Shown here: positions 42,455-50,193 of the stretch, one piece after another
Position numbering within the stretch: position 1 is the first letter of the stretch
How the letters are laid out: every line of letters begins with the position of its first letter
NCBI RefSeq assembly: GCF_019740315.1
Contig: NZ_JAHXZR010000014.1
Coordinates: 1 to 64,000 of the forward strand
Length of the DNA: 64,000 nucleotides
Direction of reading: 5' to 3'
Origin: Oceanobacter mangrovi
GTDB lineage: Bacteria; Pseudomonadota; Gammaproteobacteria; Pseudomonadales; Oceanobacteraceae
Made by a program: the position numbers and the translations under genes
Notes under the pieces: generated by a model
What the model was told of the DNA's origin: nothing
Database searches by the model: none
The model's input: the letters and a program-made list of their open reading frames with translations, nothing else

Positions 42455-43895
42455 CAGTTAAATTCATCCATCCATTGACGGAGTCAAACACCCTTACATG
42501 CTCTTCCATCATCTCACCCTCGCTGAAATATGCGTGATAGATTCTAAAGCCATTCTCATCATATATATTGAAGTAACGTTTTTTCCTCCCACCTTGTTCG
42601 AAGGCCATTGACCAAACTCCATCCATAAACTCCACTTGGTAATCAATTTTAGACTCGCTAATGGTTACGCCATTCTCGTTGTTCTTTATAGTTTCGCTGC
42701 AGGCGCCTATAGTAAATTTACACGGGCCTCCTAAGTAAATAATCTCTTGACCATAGCCATCGATACGAGACTTTGATCTTAAAAATCCAGTTTTAGGGTC
42801 CAGAAACTCTTGTTTAACTATCCAATCCTCATTGTTATGTATGGATAGAACAGCAGTTTCTGGATTATTCTTATCCAAAACATAAAGATTTTCATCTGGT
42901 TTCAGACTTGAATAGGTCAAAGCTGTCAAAAAGCGAAACTGGTTGGGAAGCTGACTTATACTAAGCGCTGAGACCTTTTCGGGAGTAAGTAAATTCCCAG
43001 GATAATTAGATACAACCAAGTTTTGGGTAATAGCGGAATTTCTAGCCGCCTCGCTTTGTGCATTCCTATCATCTGCAAGCCATTTTCTCGCAACTCTCAT
43101 CGCGGAAGCTTCAATTTGATCATATGACATCCTGGTGACATCAGTAATTTTCTTGCTACTGTCACAAGCAACTGGCTTTCCTGTCATAAAGCAGTTTTGA
43201 CCATCTGTGGCATCGTAATTGCCCTTTCTTTCGTACTTAAAAGATGCTGCATTAGCCTCTGTTAATAACTTATCCGCGTAGTAAACACGTTCTCCATCAG
43301 TAGCGTATTTATATTTAACGAAGCGAAAGTTTGAAGCGTCAACATTAGGTAGAGTGTGTTCATCATAGTAGACGCAGCGATCATCCCTAGACCAGTTAAA
43401 GCTCTTCTCTTCAATAGCGCGGAAAGTAGCTAGATCACAGGGATTCAAAGGTTTCTCATTTACATAAACATTCGATGCGTCTTTAGCATATTCCAAATGT
43501 TTGGAACCTTGAACAATCACTGTTGTGGCTGGGTCAGCCCCTTCAATTATCTTCTTCTCGATGTAGACACGGTTTGAATCAGCACCATAGTTCTTTGCCA
43601 GTAGCCTGAAAGTAGCTGGGTCAGCAAGCGGAATTATATGCCCACGGTAGTAAACATGTTTATCATCTTTACCATAATACTTCTGACCCATTGTACTAAA
43701 ACTGGCAGAGTCAGCGATATATAGATGTACATCGAATGGATTTTTATTGCTGCCAAAAGCCTTACGCTCCACCCAGACGACTTTATCAGGTAGAATCTTG
43801 TAATAGTGATATTTTTCTCGTGATACCGACCTATTGGTAGCACACCCAGTCAAAAGAGCAATTACCAACACCAAAACGATACTTTGTATCACCAT
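42447..43895 (-). CDS. Cassette B: DKNYY-repeat lipoprotein
   Basis: A 482-residue protein with a lipoprotein signal (ALLTGC, Cys at about 18). The mature N-terminal half is made of repeated units of the kind YGKDDKHVYYRGHIIPLADPATFRLL, YGADSNRVYIEKKIIEGADPATT and YATDGERVYYADKLLTEANAASF, matching the DKNYY family. The C-terminal half (about 270-482) has no recognised domain. It is probably anchored in the outer membrane. It is large for a cassette gene. The function is unknown. Confidence 0.75.
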   Translation of the reverse strand: MVIQSIVLVLVIALLTGCATNRSVSREKYHYYKILPDKVVWVERKAFGSNKNPFDVHLYIADSASFSTMGQKYYGKDDKHVYYRGHIIPLADPATFRLLAKNYGADSNRVYIEKKIIEGADPATTVIVQGSKHLEYAKDASNVYVNEKPLNPCDLATFRAIEEKSFNWSRDDRCVYYDEHTLPNVDASNFRFVKYKYATDGERVYYADKLLTEANAASFKYERKGNYDATDGQNCFMTGKPVACDSSKKITDVTRMSYDQIEASAMRVARKWLADDRNAQSEAARNSAITQNLVVSNYPGNLLTPEKVSALSISQLPNQFRFLTALTYSSLKPDENLYVLDKNNPETAVLSIHNNEDWIVKQEFLDPKTGFLRSKSRIDGYGQEIIYLGGPCKFTIGACSETIKNNENGVTISESKIDYQVEFMDGVWSMAFEQGGRKKRYFNIYDENGFRIYHAYFSEGEMMEEHVRVFDSVNGWMNLTGR

Positions 43896-44103
43896 TCTAC
43901 CCTCTTCAACGTTCGATATATGGTGCCAGAATTACGCATATAACGAGCCTGTAGAAAAAGTATTTTTTGGAAGCATAATCGGATCATATCCAGATCAGCC
44001 CCGAGCATACTTCTTCTGACTGTTTTCAATAGCTGAGGGAGATTTTGAGCAGATAAAAAACGAATTAACGGCATGATTGACCTCCCTTTTCAATAACTTC
44101 CCT
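43896..44103. other. Junction of cassette B and transposase remnant
   Basis: An attC-like left core (GCATATAAC, 43936-43944) begins a site that is not completed, as if the rest had been replaced by the inserted IS. No gene is convincing here. Confidence 0.4.
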
Positions 44104-44757
44104 TTATCGACCAACATATGGCATCAATTTCTCGATGTTATGCACCAGTGAAAACATCTGCCATTGGGCTTGTACCTTCTTTTTATCCCGTAGACTGAAC
44201 CGCTTCAACCCTTTATTATGTTCCAGATTCGCGAACACGGGTTCAACTGTCGACATTCGGTGACTGTATATTCGTTTGCCTTCGTCACTGTCAATTCTGG
44301 CCTGGCTCGTATCGTCCTGATACTCGCCCTCCGGGCTTGCGCTCCAAACCGTTCCCGACGGTTTGGTCATCCAGTCTGTATAAGTCGGTATTGCACTGTA
44401 AACCCTGAAGGAGACCTGTCTACCGGAGCCTTTTCTGTGATCGACTGACTCCGGGTTAGTCATGCATTGAACCTTGATTAGACAGACCCGGCAGCCCAGT
44501 AATCTGCCAGTAAAATAGGCGGTTTGATTCTCTTCGCTATCCTCGCGTATACCATTAAACGTCAGCGCTTTTCCCTGCGGACAAATGCAGGTGTTTTTCG
44601 TTGGGTCAAAGTCAAATTCGCTGGCAGGGATTTGCTTGTGGCGAGTGCTTTTTCGGTTCTCTTCGTGGCGGTGACCGTACTTGTCTTTCTGATCATCGAA
44701 GCGTTCATCACGGCTGCGAATGTCACAACAAATTGTGTAAAGCAAGAGCCTTTTCAA
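44104..44757 (-). pseudogene. IS1182-family transposase, C-terminal fragment
   Basis: About 218 codons matching the C-terminal half of IS1182-type transposases: CICPQGKALTFNG, the cysteine-rich GCRVCLIKVQCM, and the end MSTVEPVFANLEHNKGLKRFSLRDKKKVQAQWQMFSLVHNIEKLM. The N-terminal half and first catalytic residues are missing. The fragment overlaps the end of the next cassette gene by about 35 bp, marking the breakpoint. It lies in the same orientation as the N-terminal fragment at 41660, but in the wrong order to be one split gene. Confidence 0.8.
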
Positions 44758-45154
44758 ATGATGCTGCCCGTTTTACGTCTTCTAACGTGACTTCATACCA
44801 GCTTACTGAGTTGAAGTTAAACTCAAGTAAAGGCTCGCATGTGCCAACCTTAACGTATGTTTTAAATCCAAAACATGTAACGAAGCTGTCATACTCAACC
44901 CAGTATTTTTTTGAGCCTATAGCTAATGGTGGAGGACACCATACCTGTGGCTTTTCACTATGGACTCTATAGTTCACACCAAGAACATCTAACGCCTTTA
45001 ACAGCTCCTCTCCACTAGCAAATTTGAGCTCACCTAAAAGCTCAAAACCGTCGTTGTAATGGCCACCTCTAGGGTATTTCAACCTGAAAATTTGGCACCC
45101 CCTAAGTTCACTTCTGAATTCTTCAGTTTGATAGAGATCGAATATTGACGTCAT
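44723..45154 (-). CDS. Cassette D: hypothetical protein, 3' end probably replaced by IS sequence
   Basis: A 143-residue protein starting at ATG 45154 behind a perfect AAGGAGG site. It has no recognised domain; an aromatic-rich stretch GSKKYWVEYDSFVTCFGFKTYVKVG suggests a beta-rich fold. The last 10-12 residues are encoded within the transposase remnant, and no attC follows. The original C-terminus and recombination site were therefore probably lost when the IS arrived. Confidence 0.6.
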   Translation of the reverse strand: MTSIFDLYQTEEFRSELRGCQIFRLKYPRGGHYNDGFELLGELKFASGEELLKALDVLGVNYRVHSEKPQVWCPPPLAIGSKKYWVEYDSFVTCFGFKTYVKVGTCEPLLEFNFNSVSWYEVTLEDVKRAASFEKALALHNLL

Positions 45155-45185
45155 TGATGTACCTCCTTGTAGTCTGACTGGACAG

Positions 45186-45292
45186 CCGCCTAACTCCTGG
45201 CTCAGCCACCGCAAAACTGGCGGTTATTTTGCCGCTTTTTTAGAAAAACAAGTGACAGTTTCTGCGGTCAGTTTCAGCCACTTGTTATGTTT
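45186..45292 (-). other. attC site of cassette E
   Basis: The left core CCGCCTAAC (45186-45194) is a perfect RYYYAAC match and the right core is GTTATGTTT (45284-45292). The latter pairs with the cassette 5' border AAATATAAC at 45634 with one mismatch. Confidence 0.75.
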
Positions 45293-45614
45293 TCTCTACC
45301 ACCTCTTTAATCATGTTGATCAAAGATTCCGCTTCCTGTTTTGTGAGTTTTATTGGTCTCATGCTCGCTGCTAGCTTTGCATTATCAGAAAGCTCTATAC
45401 CAACGTGCTTACTGCCACTATTTGTCTCGATTACATGCGCACGAATTGTGGTTTTATTCGTTCCTTGAGCTTGGATAATCTCGTCATTTGCTGTATGCAC
45501 AATTTTTCCACCAAGAATTCGTCCTTTACCAGTTTTGGAAAACATTGACCAAAGAACAAATCCCATAAATCCAAAGAAAATCAATAATGAGACATTGCTT
45601 AAAACATTATCCAT
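45285..45614 (-). CDS. Cassette E: single-span membrane protein
   Basis: A 109-residue protein with one N-terminal membrane span (LLIFFGFMGFVLWSMF, residues 10-25) followed by a basic GKGRILGGKIVHT segment and a soluble, mixed domain ending in a helix (KQEAESLINMIKEVVEK). No family is recognised. The stop codon lies in the attC core. Confidence 0.65.
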   Translation of the reverse strand: MDNVLSNVSLLIFFGFMGFVLWSMFSKTGKGRILGGKIVHTANDEIIQAQGTNKTTIRAHVIETNSGSKHVGIELSDNAKLAASMRPIKLTKQEAESLINMIKEVVEKT

Positions 45615-45633
45615 CTAAATCTTGATCTCTAAA

Positions 45634-45752
45634 AAATATAACGCCACATAAAACGAGCCGAATACAGAATTAGCTTTGTGTTAAGTTGAAGCGAAGCGGA
45701 AACACAAAGCAACTGGAGTGTTTGGCGTCGTTTTTAATGAGTTTGCTAGCCA
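45634..45752 (-). other. attC site of cassette F
   Basis: The left core is AAATATAAC (45634-45642). The right core is GCTAGCCA (45745-45752), one base off GTTAGCCA and close to the complement of the border TGGCTAAT at 46219. The inner hairpin TTTGTGTT-AAGTTGAAGCGAAGCG-GAAACACAAA is clear. Confidence 0.65.
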
Positions 45753-46204
45753 TTAATCCAGTTAGTGTAACTAGCCCAGTCTTCTTCTACTTGAGCCATA
45801 CATTGAACCTGATGGCTCTTAACTTCTTCCATAATTTGCTCGTGTGCAGATTGGACATTAAAGTTTTTTGGTGCATAAAACACAAATTCTTTGAATGTCC
45901 CCATTGTAATTGCTAAAGCCTGAACAGCTGAGCCATGTTTTCTGACTACATTAATTATCTGGTCTTCAACAGAGGCTAACTCTTCATTCTCTTCGGAGGT
46001 TGGCATATCACCAGGATTTGGGTCATTGAGAGGAATTGCAAATCCGATTTTAAGAGTATAATCAGTTTTACCAATATGATTGGATAAAGCATTATTTACT
46101 CTTACAAAGATAGGGTTGCCATCATAAGCTCCCTGAAGGATTTTCCAATCACCATCCTTGAACATCCCTGATATATCATCCTTTTTCTTAAATAAGCCGA
46201 ACAT
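45746..46204 (-). CDS. Cassette F: DUF695-like protein
   Basis: A 152-residue cytosolic protein. DGDWKILQGAYDGNPIFVRVNNAL, the middle GFAIPLNDPNPGDMPTSEENEELASVEDQI and the late EFVFYAP follow the pattern of DUF695 domains, which occur in small stand-alone proteins and in polymorphic-toxin immunity contexts. The stop codon begins one base after the attC core G. Confidence 0.65.
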   Translation of the reverse strand: MFGLFKKKDDISGMFKDGDWKILQGAYDGNPIFVRVNNALSNHIGKTDYTLKIGFAIPLNDPNPGDMPTSEENEELASVEDQIINVVRKHGSAVQALAITMGTFKEFVFYAPKNFNVQSAHEQIMEEVKSHQVQCMAQVEEDWASYTNWING

Positions 46205-46218
46205 AGACTCTCCCTTTG

Positions 46219-46281
46219 ATGGCTAATGCCCAAAGCAGCGAGCGCCGTTTTTTGGCGCCCGCTGCTTTTTTTGTTAACTCT
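46219..46281 (-). other. attC site of cassette G
   Basis: A compact 60-bp site with a near-perfect stem: AAAGCAGCGAGCGCC-GTTTTTT-GGCGCCCGCTGCTTT. The right core GTTAACTCT (46273-46281) is the exact complement of the cassette border AGAGTTAAC at 46703. Confidence 0.8.
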
Positions 46282-46685
46282 TACTTCCAGAACTGCCACC
46301 ATTTTTTGATTTCCTGATTTTCTGGAAGCTCATTATTACCTAAGTATGCTTTATCTGCTTGAGGGTCGAAGACGATAAGCTCATGTTGTTCGAGCAAGCT
46401 CCATACGAAGTTACCTACTTCAGATGCCCTGCTAAAAACCATGCTTACAATTATATGACCTTCACCTTTATCGAAGCTACATGACCAAGGACTATTATCA
46501 ACCTCTTCGTCGGAGAGTGTATCAATGCATGGGTATTTACTTTCTAATGCTGCAACAAACGACTTTAGCGCTTCCGACTGTGGCCATGAAGAGGGGGCTC
46601 CTTCGCAGCTACTAAGATAAGCAGCTTTCACCTCCTCAGTTGTGGCTCCTTGTTTAACTGAAAAGAAGCCTAAATCATGACTCAT
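46281..46685 (-). CDS. Cassette G: small hypothetical protein
   Basis: A 134-residue acidic cytosolic protein with no domain I can name. The central FDKGEGHIIVSMVFSRASEVGNFVWSLLEQHELIVFDPQ suggests an alternating beta-strand/helix fold like many small immunity-type proteins. It ends in the Trp-rich KKWWQFWK tail. Confidence 0.65.
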   Translation of the reverse strand: MSHDLGFFSVKQGATTEEVKAAYLSSCEGAPSSWPQSEALKSFVAALESKYPCIDTLSDEEVDNSPWSCSFDKGEGHIIVSMVFSRASEVGNFVWSLLEQHELIVFDPQADKAYLGNNELPENQEIKKWWQFWK

Positions 46686-46702
46686 GCTCGAATTCCTTTT
46701 GG

Positions 46703-46760
46703 AGAGTTAACACTACCAGCAGAGGCGTGCAGCGTCCTACTGGCTGGCCTTGTTAAATTT
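46703..46760 (-). other. attC site of cassette H
   Basis: The left core is AGAGTTAAC (46703-46711). The right core GTTAAATTT (46752-46760) is perfectly complementary to the border AAATTTAAC at 47088. The last codons of the gene lie inside the site. Confidence 0.78.
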
Positions 46761-47087
46761 TGACACCAGATTTTGAGAGCGATGCCTTTCATTTTGCAAG
46801 AATTTCTTCTTATTGTTTGAATTTAAAAGAAGAGATTCAGATATTGCCGAATTCATGGGAAACCCACATTCTAGCCATTCAATAGCTAGCAATGACCAAC
46901 CACCTCCAATAGGCCAGTTAAGAGCGTACTCAATGAGTGCGCTAAAGTTAGCTTGCTCTAAAGGCGTATCTTTTGAATGCTCTAATGCTGCTGGGTATCC
47001 GTATTCTAACAACGGAAGTAGCGCCATGAGTTTATTGCTCTCAACGGCACCACTCCATCGTGTACAGATTTCTTCAACAGTTATCAT
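46737..47087 (-). CDS. Cassette H: small hypothetical protein, paralogue of cassette A
   Basis: A 116-residue protein sharing its whole layout with the protein at 42016-42360: VEEICTRW, LMALLPLLEYGYP, a middle helical part, LAIEWLECGFPMNSAIS and a basic end RHRSQNLVSK. The last six codons run into the attC site. The function is unknown. Confidence 0.7.
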   Translation of the reverse strand: MITVEEICTRWSGAVESNKLMALLPLLEYGYPAALEHSKDTPLEQANFSALIEYALNWPIGGGWSLLAIEWLECGFPMNSAISESLLLNSNNKKKFLQNERHRSQNLVSKFNKASQ

Positions 47088-47183
47088 AAATTTAACGCCG
47101 TATTAAGGGGCTGTCAAAGCGAAACATTGGCTGTCCGAGGAGGCCCGCAGGGCCGGAGCGTACTTGAACACCTTGTTATGTTT
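47088..47183 (-). other. attC site of cassette I
   Basis: The left core is AAATTTAAC (47088-47096). The right core GTTATGTTT (47175-47183) is the exact complement of the border AAACATAAC at 47493. Confidence 0.78.
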
Positions 47184-47481
47184 ATCTTGCACAAAAACCA
47201 CCTATAAACATGAGAACTGCACTAGCAAAACAGACTAGAAAAGACAGGATGTAATATGGCCTGAATTTTTTGCCTTTAGGATTTAAACCATTGCTTGTAA
47301 CAAAAATACGTAGAGGCCAAAACCAAATTAAAAAAATGCCATACCACGATTGGGATTCTGATCTTTCCTCGTTTGTATAAACAGCAATTGCTAGGAAAAT
47401 TAGCGCCAGGCCGGAAATTAAAGCTATCCCAAATATGCTTAGCTCTAGGGGTCCATTACAGTTTCCTGACGTGAAGCTCAT
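47182..47481 (-). CDS. Cassette I: two- to three-span membrane protein
   Basis: A 99-residue protein with hydrophobic spans at about 12-33, 43-58 and 75-97 (FLVCFASAVLMFIGGFC). No family is recognised. The stop falls at the edge of the attC core. Confidence 0.65.
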   Translation of the reverse strand: MSFTSGNCNGPLELSIFGIALISGLALIFLAIAVYTNEERSESQSWYGIFLIWFWPLRIFVTSNGLNPKGKKFRPYYILSFLVCFASAVLMFIGGFCAR

Positions 47482-47492
47482 TGTTTATCCCG

Positions 47493-47568
47493 AAACATAA
47501 CGCCCGTAGCACGGGCAAGATTGTAGCGCAGCGAAAATTTTGTCCCTGTGCCTGCGATTGTTAGGATT
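47493..47568 (-). other. attC site of the two-gene cassette J/K
   Basis: The left core is AAACATAAC (47493-47501). The right core GTTAGGATT (47560-47568) is perfectly complementary to AATCCTAAC at 49227, which fixes the cassette borders around both genes. Confidence 0.8.
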
Positions 47569-48712
47569 GCCCATCGAACAAATCTGTGTCGCCTATAACT
47601 TTAAAATTCCGAGGATCAACTAGATATGCCGACCGAGGAGTTACATGAAGGTCACCATAGCATTTAACTGAGAGCTTGGGTTTATGGGCTTTGACAGCTT
47701 CCCAGTAATCATCTAATCCTAGCTGGATGGAGATATTCTTGTTAGTTCCGTTAACTAATGAGGCTACTCTTACTATTCCATAATCTTCAGCAGGCTCATG
47801 ATCCATTCTTATTACTAAGCCATACGCCTCGTAGTTTTTAATGACAAATTTACCCTTAAAATATTCTGATGCCGTATCTAATATTGGAATGTGTCGAGAA
47901 AGAAACTTATGATTTTTTATAATATCTTGAGAATCTCTCTCAGATGCGGCAAGCTCTATAGAAATCTCTACATCACGACTACATGCTGATCCACTAATAC
48001 CTATGATAGCGTCGCAGAGATTTGCATTTACTCCACTTGAAATTGCCTCTTCAAAACAAAGCAGTTCTTTCGTTTTCTCGTATTTTTCAATAGCAACACT
48101 TGTTGCCTGCAAGCTCCTCGCCAGATTATTACTTATTGATCGAGTAATAGAGCTATCAGCTTCAGGAATATCTATTTCAGAAAAATGAGTGATGGGTGCA
48201 ATAACATTAACTATATAACTACCACGCTCGGTCTGCCCAAACCTTAATGTGTCTAAAAAATCTTTCACCGCTGATGGCCAGCTGCCAGAATAAAACCTCT
48301 TCTTATTGAACGCGGAAAGGCTAGATGAAACCAGCAAATCTTTTGCTTTTTCAAAAAGCAAAACACCGTCATCAATAGGTATAGCACCACCATCAACATC
48401 TGGACTCATAACCCGGATTTTCACTATATCAGAGTCAAAATTGATAACATCTTCAACTATCTTAGTAGACGACCGACCTTCAAATTCGGATAAAACTTGA
48501 ATTGCTTCGTACATTCTTTGGGAGTAATCGCGAAGATTTTCATCTAATGGTTGGATGATTTCCAAGTCGAAATACTTTTCTTCCGGCCGATGCCATACTT
48601 TTGCTTTATCACCTATGACACCATCCTCTGCCCAGCCACATGAATACAGATATTTTTCAAGGCGACTCGGAATAACGTCTTTTATGAATAGTTTTAAGTC
48701 GAGGGAATTCAT
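47561..48712 (-). CDS. Cassette J: 383-residue hypothetical protein, partner of the DUF4365-like gene
   Basis: A soluble protein with no recognised catalytic motif. The N-terminal part (1-130) is rich in charged residues (DLEIIQPLDENLRDYSQRMYEAIQVL); the middle has FLDTLRFGQTERGSYIVNVIAP and the end a beta-rich stretch DYGIVRVASLVNGTNKNISIQLG. It overlaps the upstream gene by ATGA, so the two are translated together. Such strict coupling inside one cassette implies a joint function, for example effector plus sensor. That role is inference. Confidence 0.65.
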   Translation of the reverse strand: MNSLDLKLFIKDVIPSRLEKYLYSCGWAEDGVIGDKAKVWHRPEEKYFDLEIIQPLDENLRDYSQRMYEAIQVLSEFEGRSSTKIVEDVINFDSDIVKIRVMSPDVDGGAIPIDDGVLLFEKAKDLLVSSSLSAFNKKRFYSGSWPSAVKDFLDTLRFGQTERGSYIVNVIAPITHFSEIDIPEADSSITRSISNNLARSLQATSVAIEKYEKTKELLCFEEAISSGVNANLCDAIIGISGSACSRDVEISIELAASERDSQDIIKNHKFLSRHIPILDTASEYFKGKFVIKNYEAYGLVIRMDHEPAEDYGIVRVASLVNGTNKNISIQLGLDDYWEAVKAHKPKLSVKCYGDLHVTPRSAYLVDPRNFKVIGDTDLFDGQS

Positions 48713-49206
48713 GCGACCTCCCTCGTATTAGCTACATTCATTAGATAGATCATGCTTTGCGAAGTAAGTCGTTGAGACCTAGGAATACTCAGTGTAACTG
48801 AAGTCTTATTGCTCACAGAGGGCATGCTACGCAGCGAGAACCAATAACAGCAGTGCTTTATTATGCTAGAGGTAGAATGATGGACTAACCAGTCTTCGCA
48901 GTTTGGCGGAACAACTAACACAAATAAGTATCTGGGACACAGTACATCTTCGCCTCTCAGGTCATTGTAATTCTTCAATGACAGTGAGAACTTGAGAAAA
49001 TACTCATCCCCCTCATCATTAGCTGTACATTTCAGCTGGACGTCAATTTGAGGATTTCGAATACCAGTTTGGTAGCCTCTGCCCCGAATAATGACATCTA
49101 TACTATCATCATCCACATCAGGCTCGGCGCTTCTCAGGCCTGATTGAGCTGCCAATGCTTTCACGAAAGCTTTGCTGAATAATTCTTTTTTTTGATTATC
49201 ATCCAT
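48709..49206 (-). CDS. Cassette K: DUF4365-like nuclease-fold protein
   Basis: A 165-residue protein. The N-terminal half has VDDDSIDVIIRG followed by PQIDVQLKCTAND, the Asp ... (Asp/Gln)xK arrangement of DUF4365 and other PD-(D/E)xK-like domains. LVVPPNCEDWLVHH and the following Trp/Phe stretch are also typical of DUF4365. DUF4365 proteins often occur in restriction or defence settings. It is coupled to cassette J by a 4-bp overlap. Confidence 0.7.
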   Translation of the reverse strand: MDDNQKKELFSKAFVKALAAQSGLRSAEPDVDDDSIDVIIRGRGYQTGIRNPQIDVQLKCTANDEGDEYFLKFSLSLKNYNDLRGEDVLCPRYLFVLVVPPNCEDWLVHHSTSSIIKHCCYWFSLRSMPSVSNKTSVTLSIPRSQRLTSQSMIYLMNVANTREVA

Positions 49207-49226
49207 CTTTAAGCTCGTATCCGAAA

Positions 49227-49329
49227 AATCCTAACGCTTTGCTAATTGGCTGCCGCAGCGTAGCGTAGGCAGTCCAGTGGAGGCCACGCTTTTTGTGGCC
49301 GGAACGAAATTAAGCAACTTGTTAGTACT
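49227..49329 (-). other. attC site of cassette L
   Basis: The left core is AATCCTAAC (49227-49235) and the right core GTTAGTACT (49321-49329). The latter pairs exactly with AGTACTAAC upstream of the next cassette gene (49786-49794). The body shares GGCCACGCTTTTTGTGGCC with the site at 41933. Confidence 0.8.
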
Positions 49330-49783
49330 CTTTACGCCAAAGGTCATGTCGTTTTGGCCATAACTCAGAATACATTTTGTACGTACCGTATGGCATGAAT
49401 ATAAACATCAAAAGCGTCAATATAGCCATGAAATCCGAACCGATTTGAGCAGAATATATTTCAAATAGTCCGTCTTCAGATGTACCCAAAATTGCTTCTC
49501 TTTTGTCATCTAGAAACAAAATTTTATAAGTGTTGCCCTCTGACAGCTTAAACCTAAAGCTTTGGATGATTTTTTGACCATCAACATTCAAATTGTAGTA
49601 ATAACTGTTGCCGCCTTTTGCTGAGCCGCTGACATGATCTAAGCTCAGAACCACTGCAGTAGTTTCTCTACCATTTTTCCAAAACGCATAACTACTATTC
49701 CCCAAAGAAAATGCTGACCAGAAAATGGCACCAATACCAAAGGTCAAGAAAGCGATAACAAAATAGCTAAGTAATTTCTTCAT
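49322..49783 (-). CDS. Cassette L: DUF3592-like membrane protein
   Basis: A 153-residue protein with N-terminal (about 5-27) and C-terminal (about 112-135) membrane spans. Between them lies a soluble beta-rich domain with TAVVLSLDHVSG, YYYNLNVDGQKI and GNTYKILFLDDKREAIL, the DUF3592 pattern. It is the first cassette of the array in the direction of transcription. Confidence 0.7.
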   Translation of the reverse strand: MKKLLSYFVIAFLTFGIGAIFWSAFSLGNSSYAFWKNGRETTAVVLSLDHVSGSAKGGNSYYYNLNVDGQKIIQSFRFKLSEGNTYKILFLDDKREAILGTSEDGLFEIYSAQIGSDFMAILTLLMFIFMPYGTYKMYSELWPKRHDLWRKEY

Positions 49784-50193
49784 GGAGTACTAACAGCTTA
49801 TTAGTGCGCATGCGCGGTTTCTGACTAAAGTTATTTCCAGAAAGAACTGATAAACACTTGATTTAAAATAAAAAATATCCATTTCCCGAATCATCCCTGC
49901 CAGAAAAGTGCGCATGCGCATTAACACTTTTTTGCTGTGCGCATTAACTTGTAAACCTGCAGCACAACTCCTTTTTATTCAGGCAGTTACGGTATCAGCC
50001 CCCTGCAAAGTGAGCAAGCGAGATGGATGAGCGAGCATTGATTTGTCCAACTCTTGAATTTTGCTGGTGAGAGAAAGATGTCTGCCAGCGCTTGCGATCT
50101 GCTCTGGATGATTACCAATGATCAATTCCACTGCTTTAACCCGTTTGGTTGGAAGCTACCAGAAGCCGATTTGAACAATGCCCGCAAGCATGA
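49784..50193. other. Array border region, possible attI-like sequence
   Basis: This 410-bp gap has no gene I can support. The border core GAGTACTAAC is followed by GTGCGCATGCGC at 49804 and again at 49909, and by GCGCATTAAC at 49916 and 49939. Paired short repeats next to a first cassette are reminiscent of attI or the remains of another site, but no integrase reading frame follows. The right part (50050-50190) looks like ordinary non-coding sequence. Confidence 0.4.

Larger units (their letters stand above)
41933..49794 (-). mobile_element. Integron cassette array without a visible integrase (CALIN-like)
   Basis: Eleven short genes, all on the minus strand and more A/T-rich than their flanks, alternate with attC-like sites. 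For most cassettes the 5' border and the attC core at the other end are exact complements. Examples: cassette 42016-42360 (GTTAAATGG / CCATTTAAC), cassette 47561-49234 (GTTAGGATT / AATCCTAAC) and cassette 49322-49793 (GTTAGTACTC / GAGTACTAAC). Stop codons usually begin one base after the core G, as in compact cassettes. The flanks are hpaD and sseA, and no intI gene is present in the window. Confidence 0.85.

Noticed and set aside
41660-44757. The two transposase fragments as one IS1182 gene split by the cassettes
   Set aside because: Both are on the minus strand, but the N-terminal piece lies downstream of the C-terminal piece, so a simple insertion cannot explain them.
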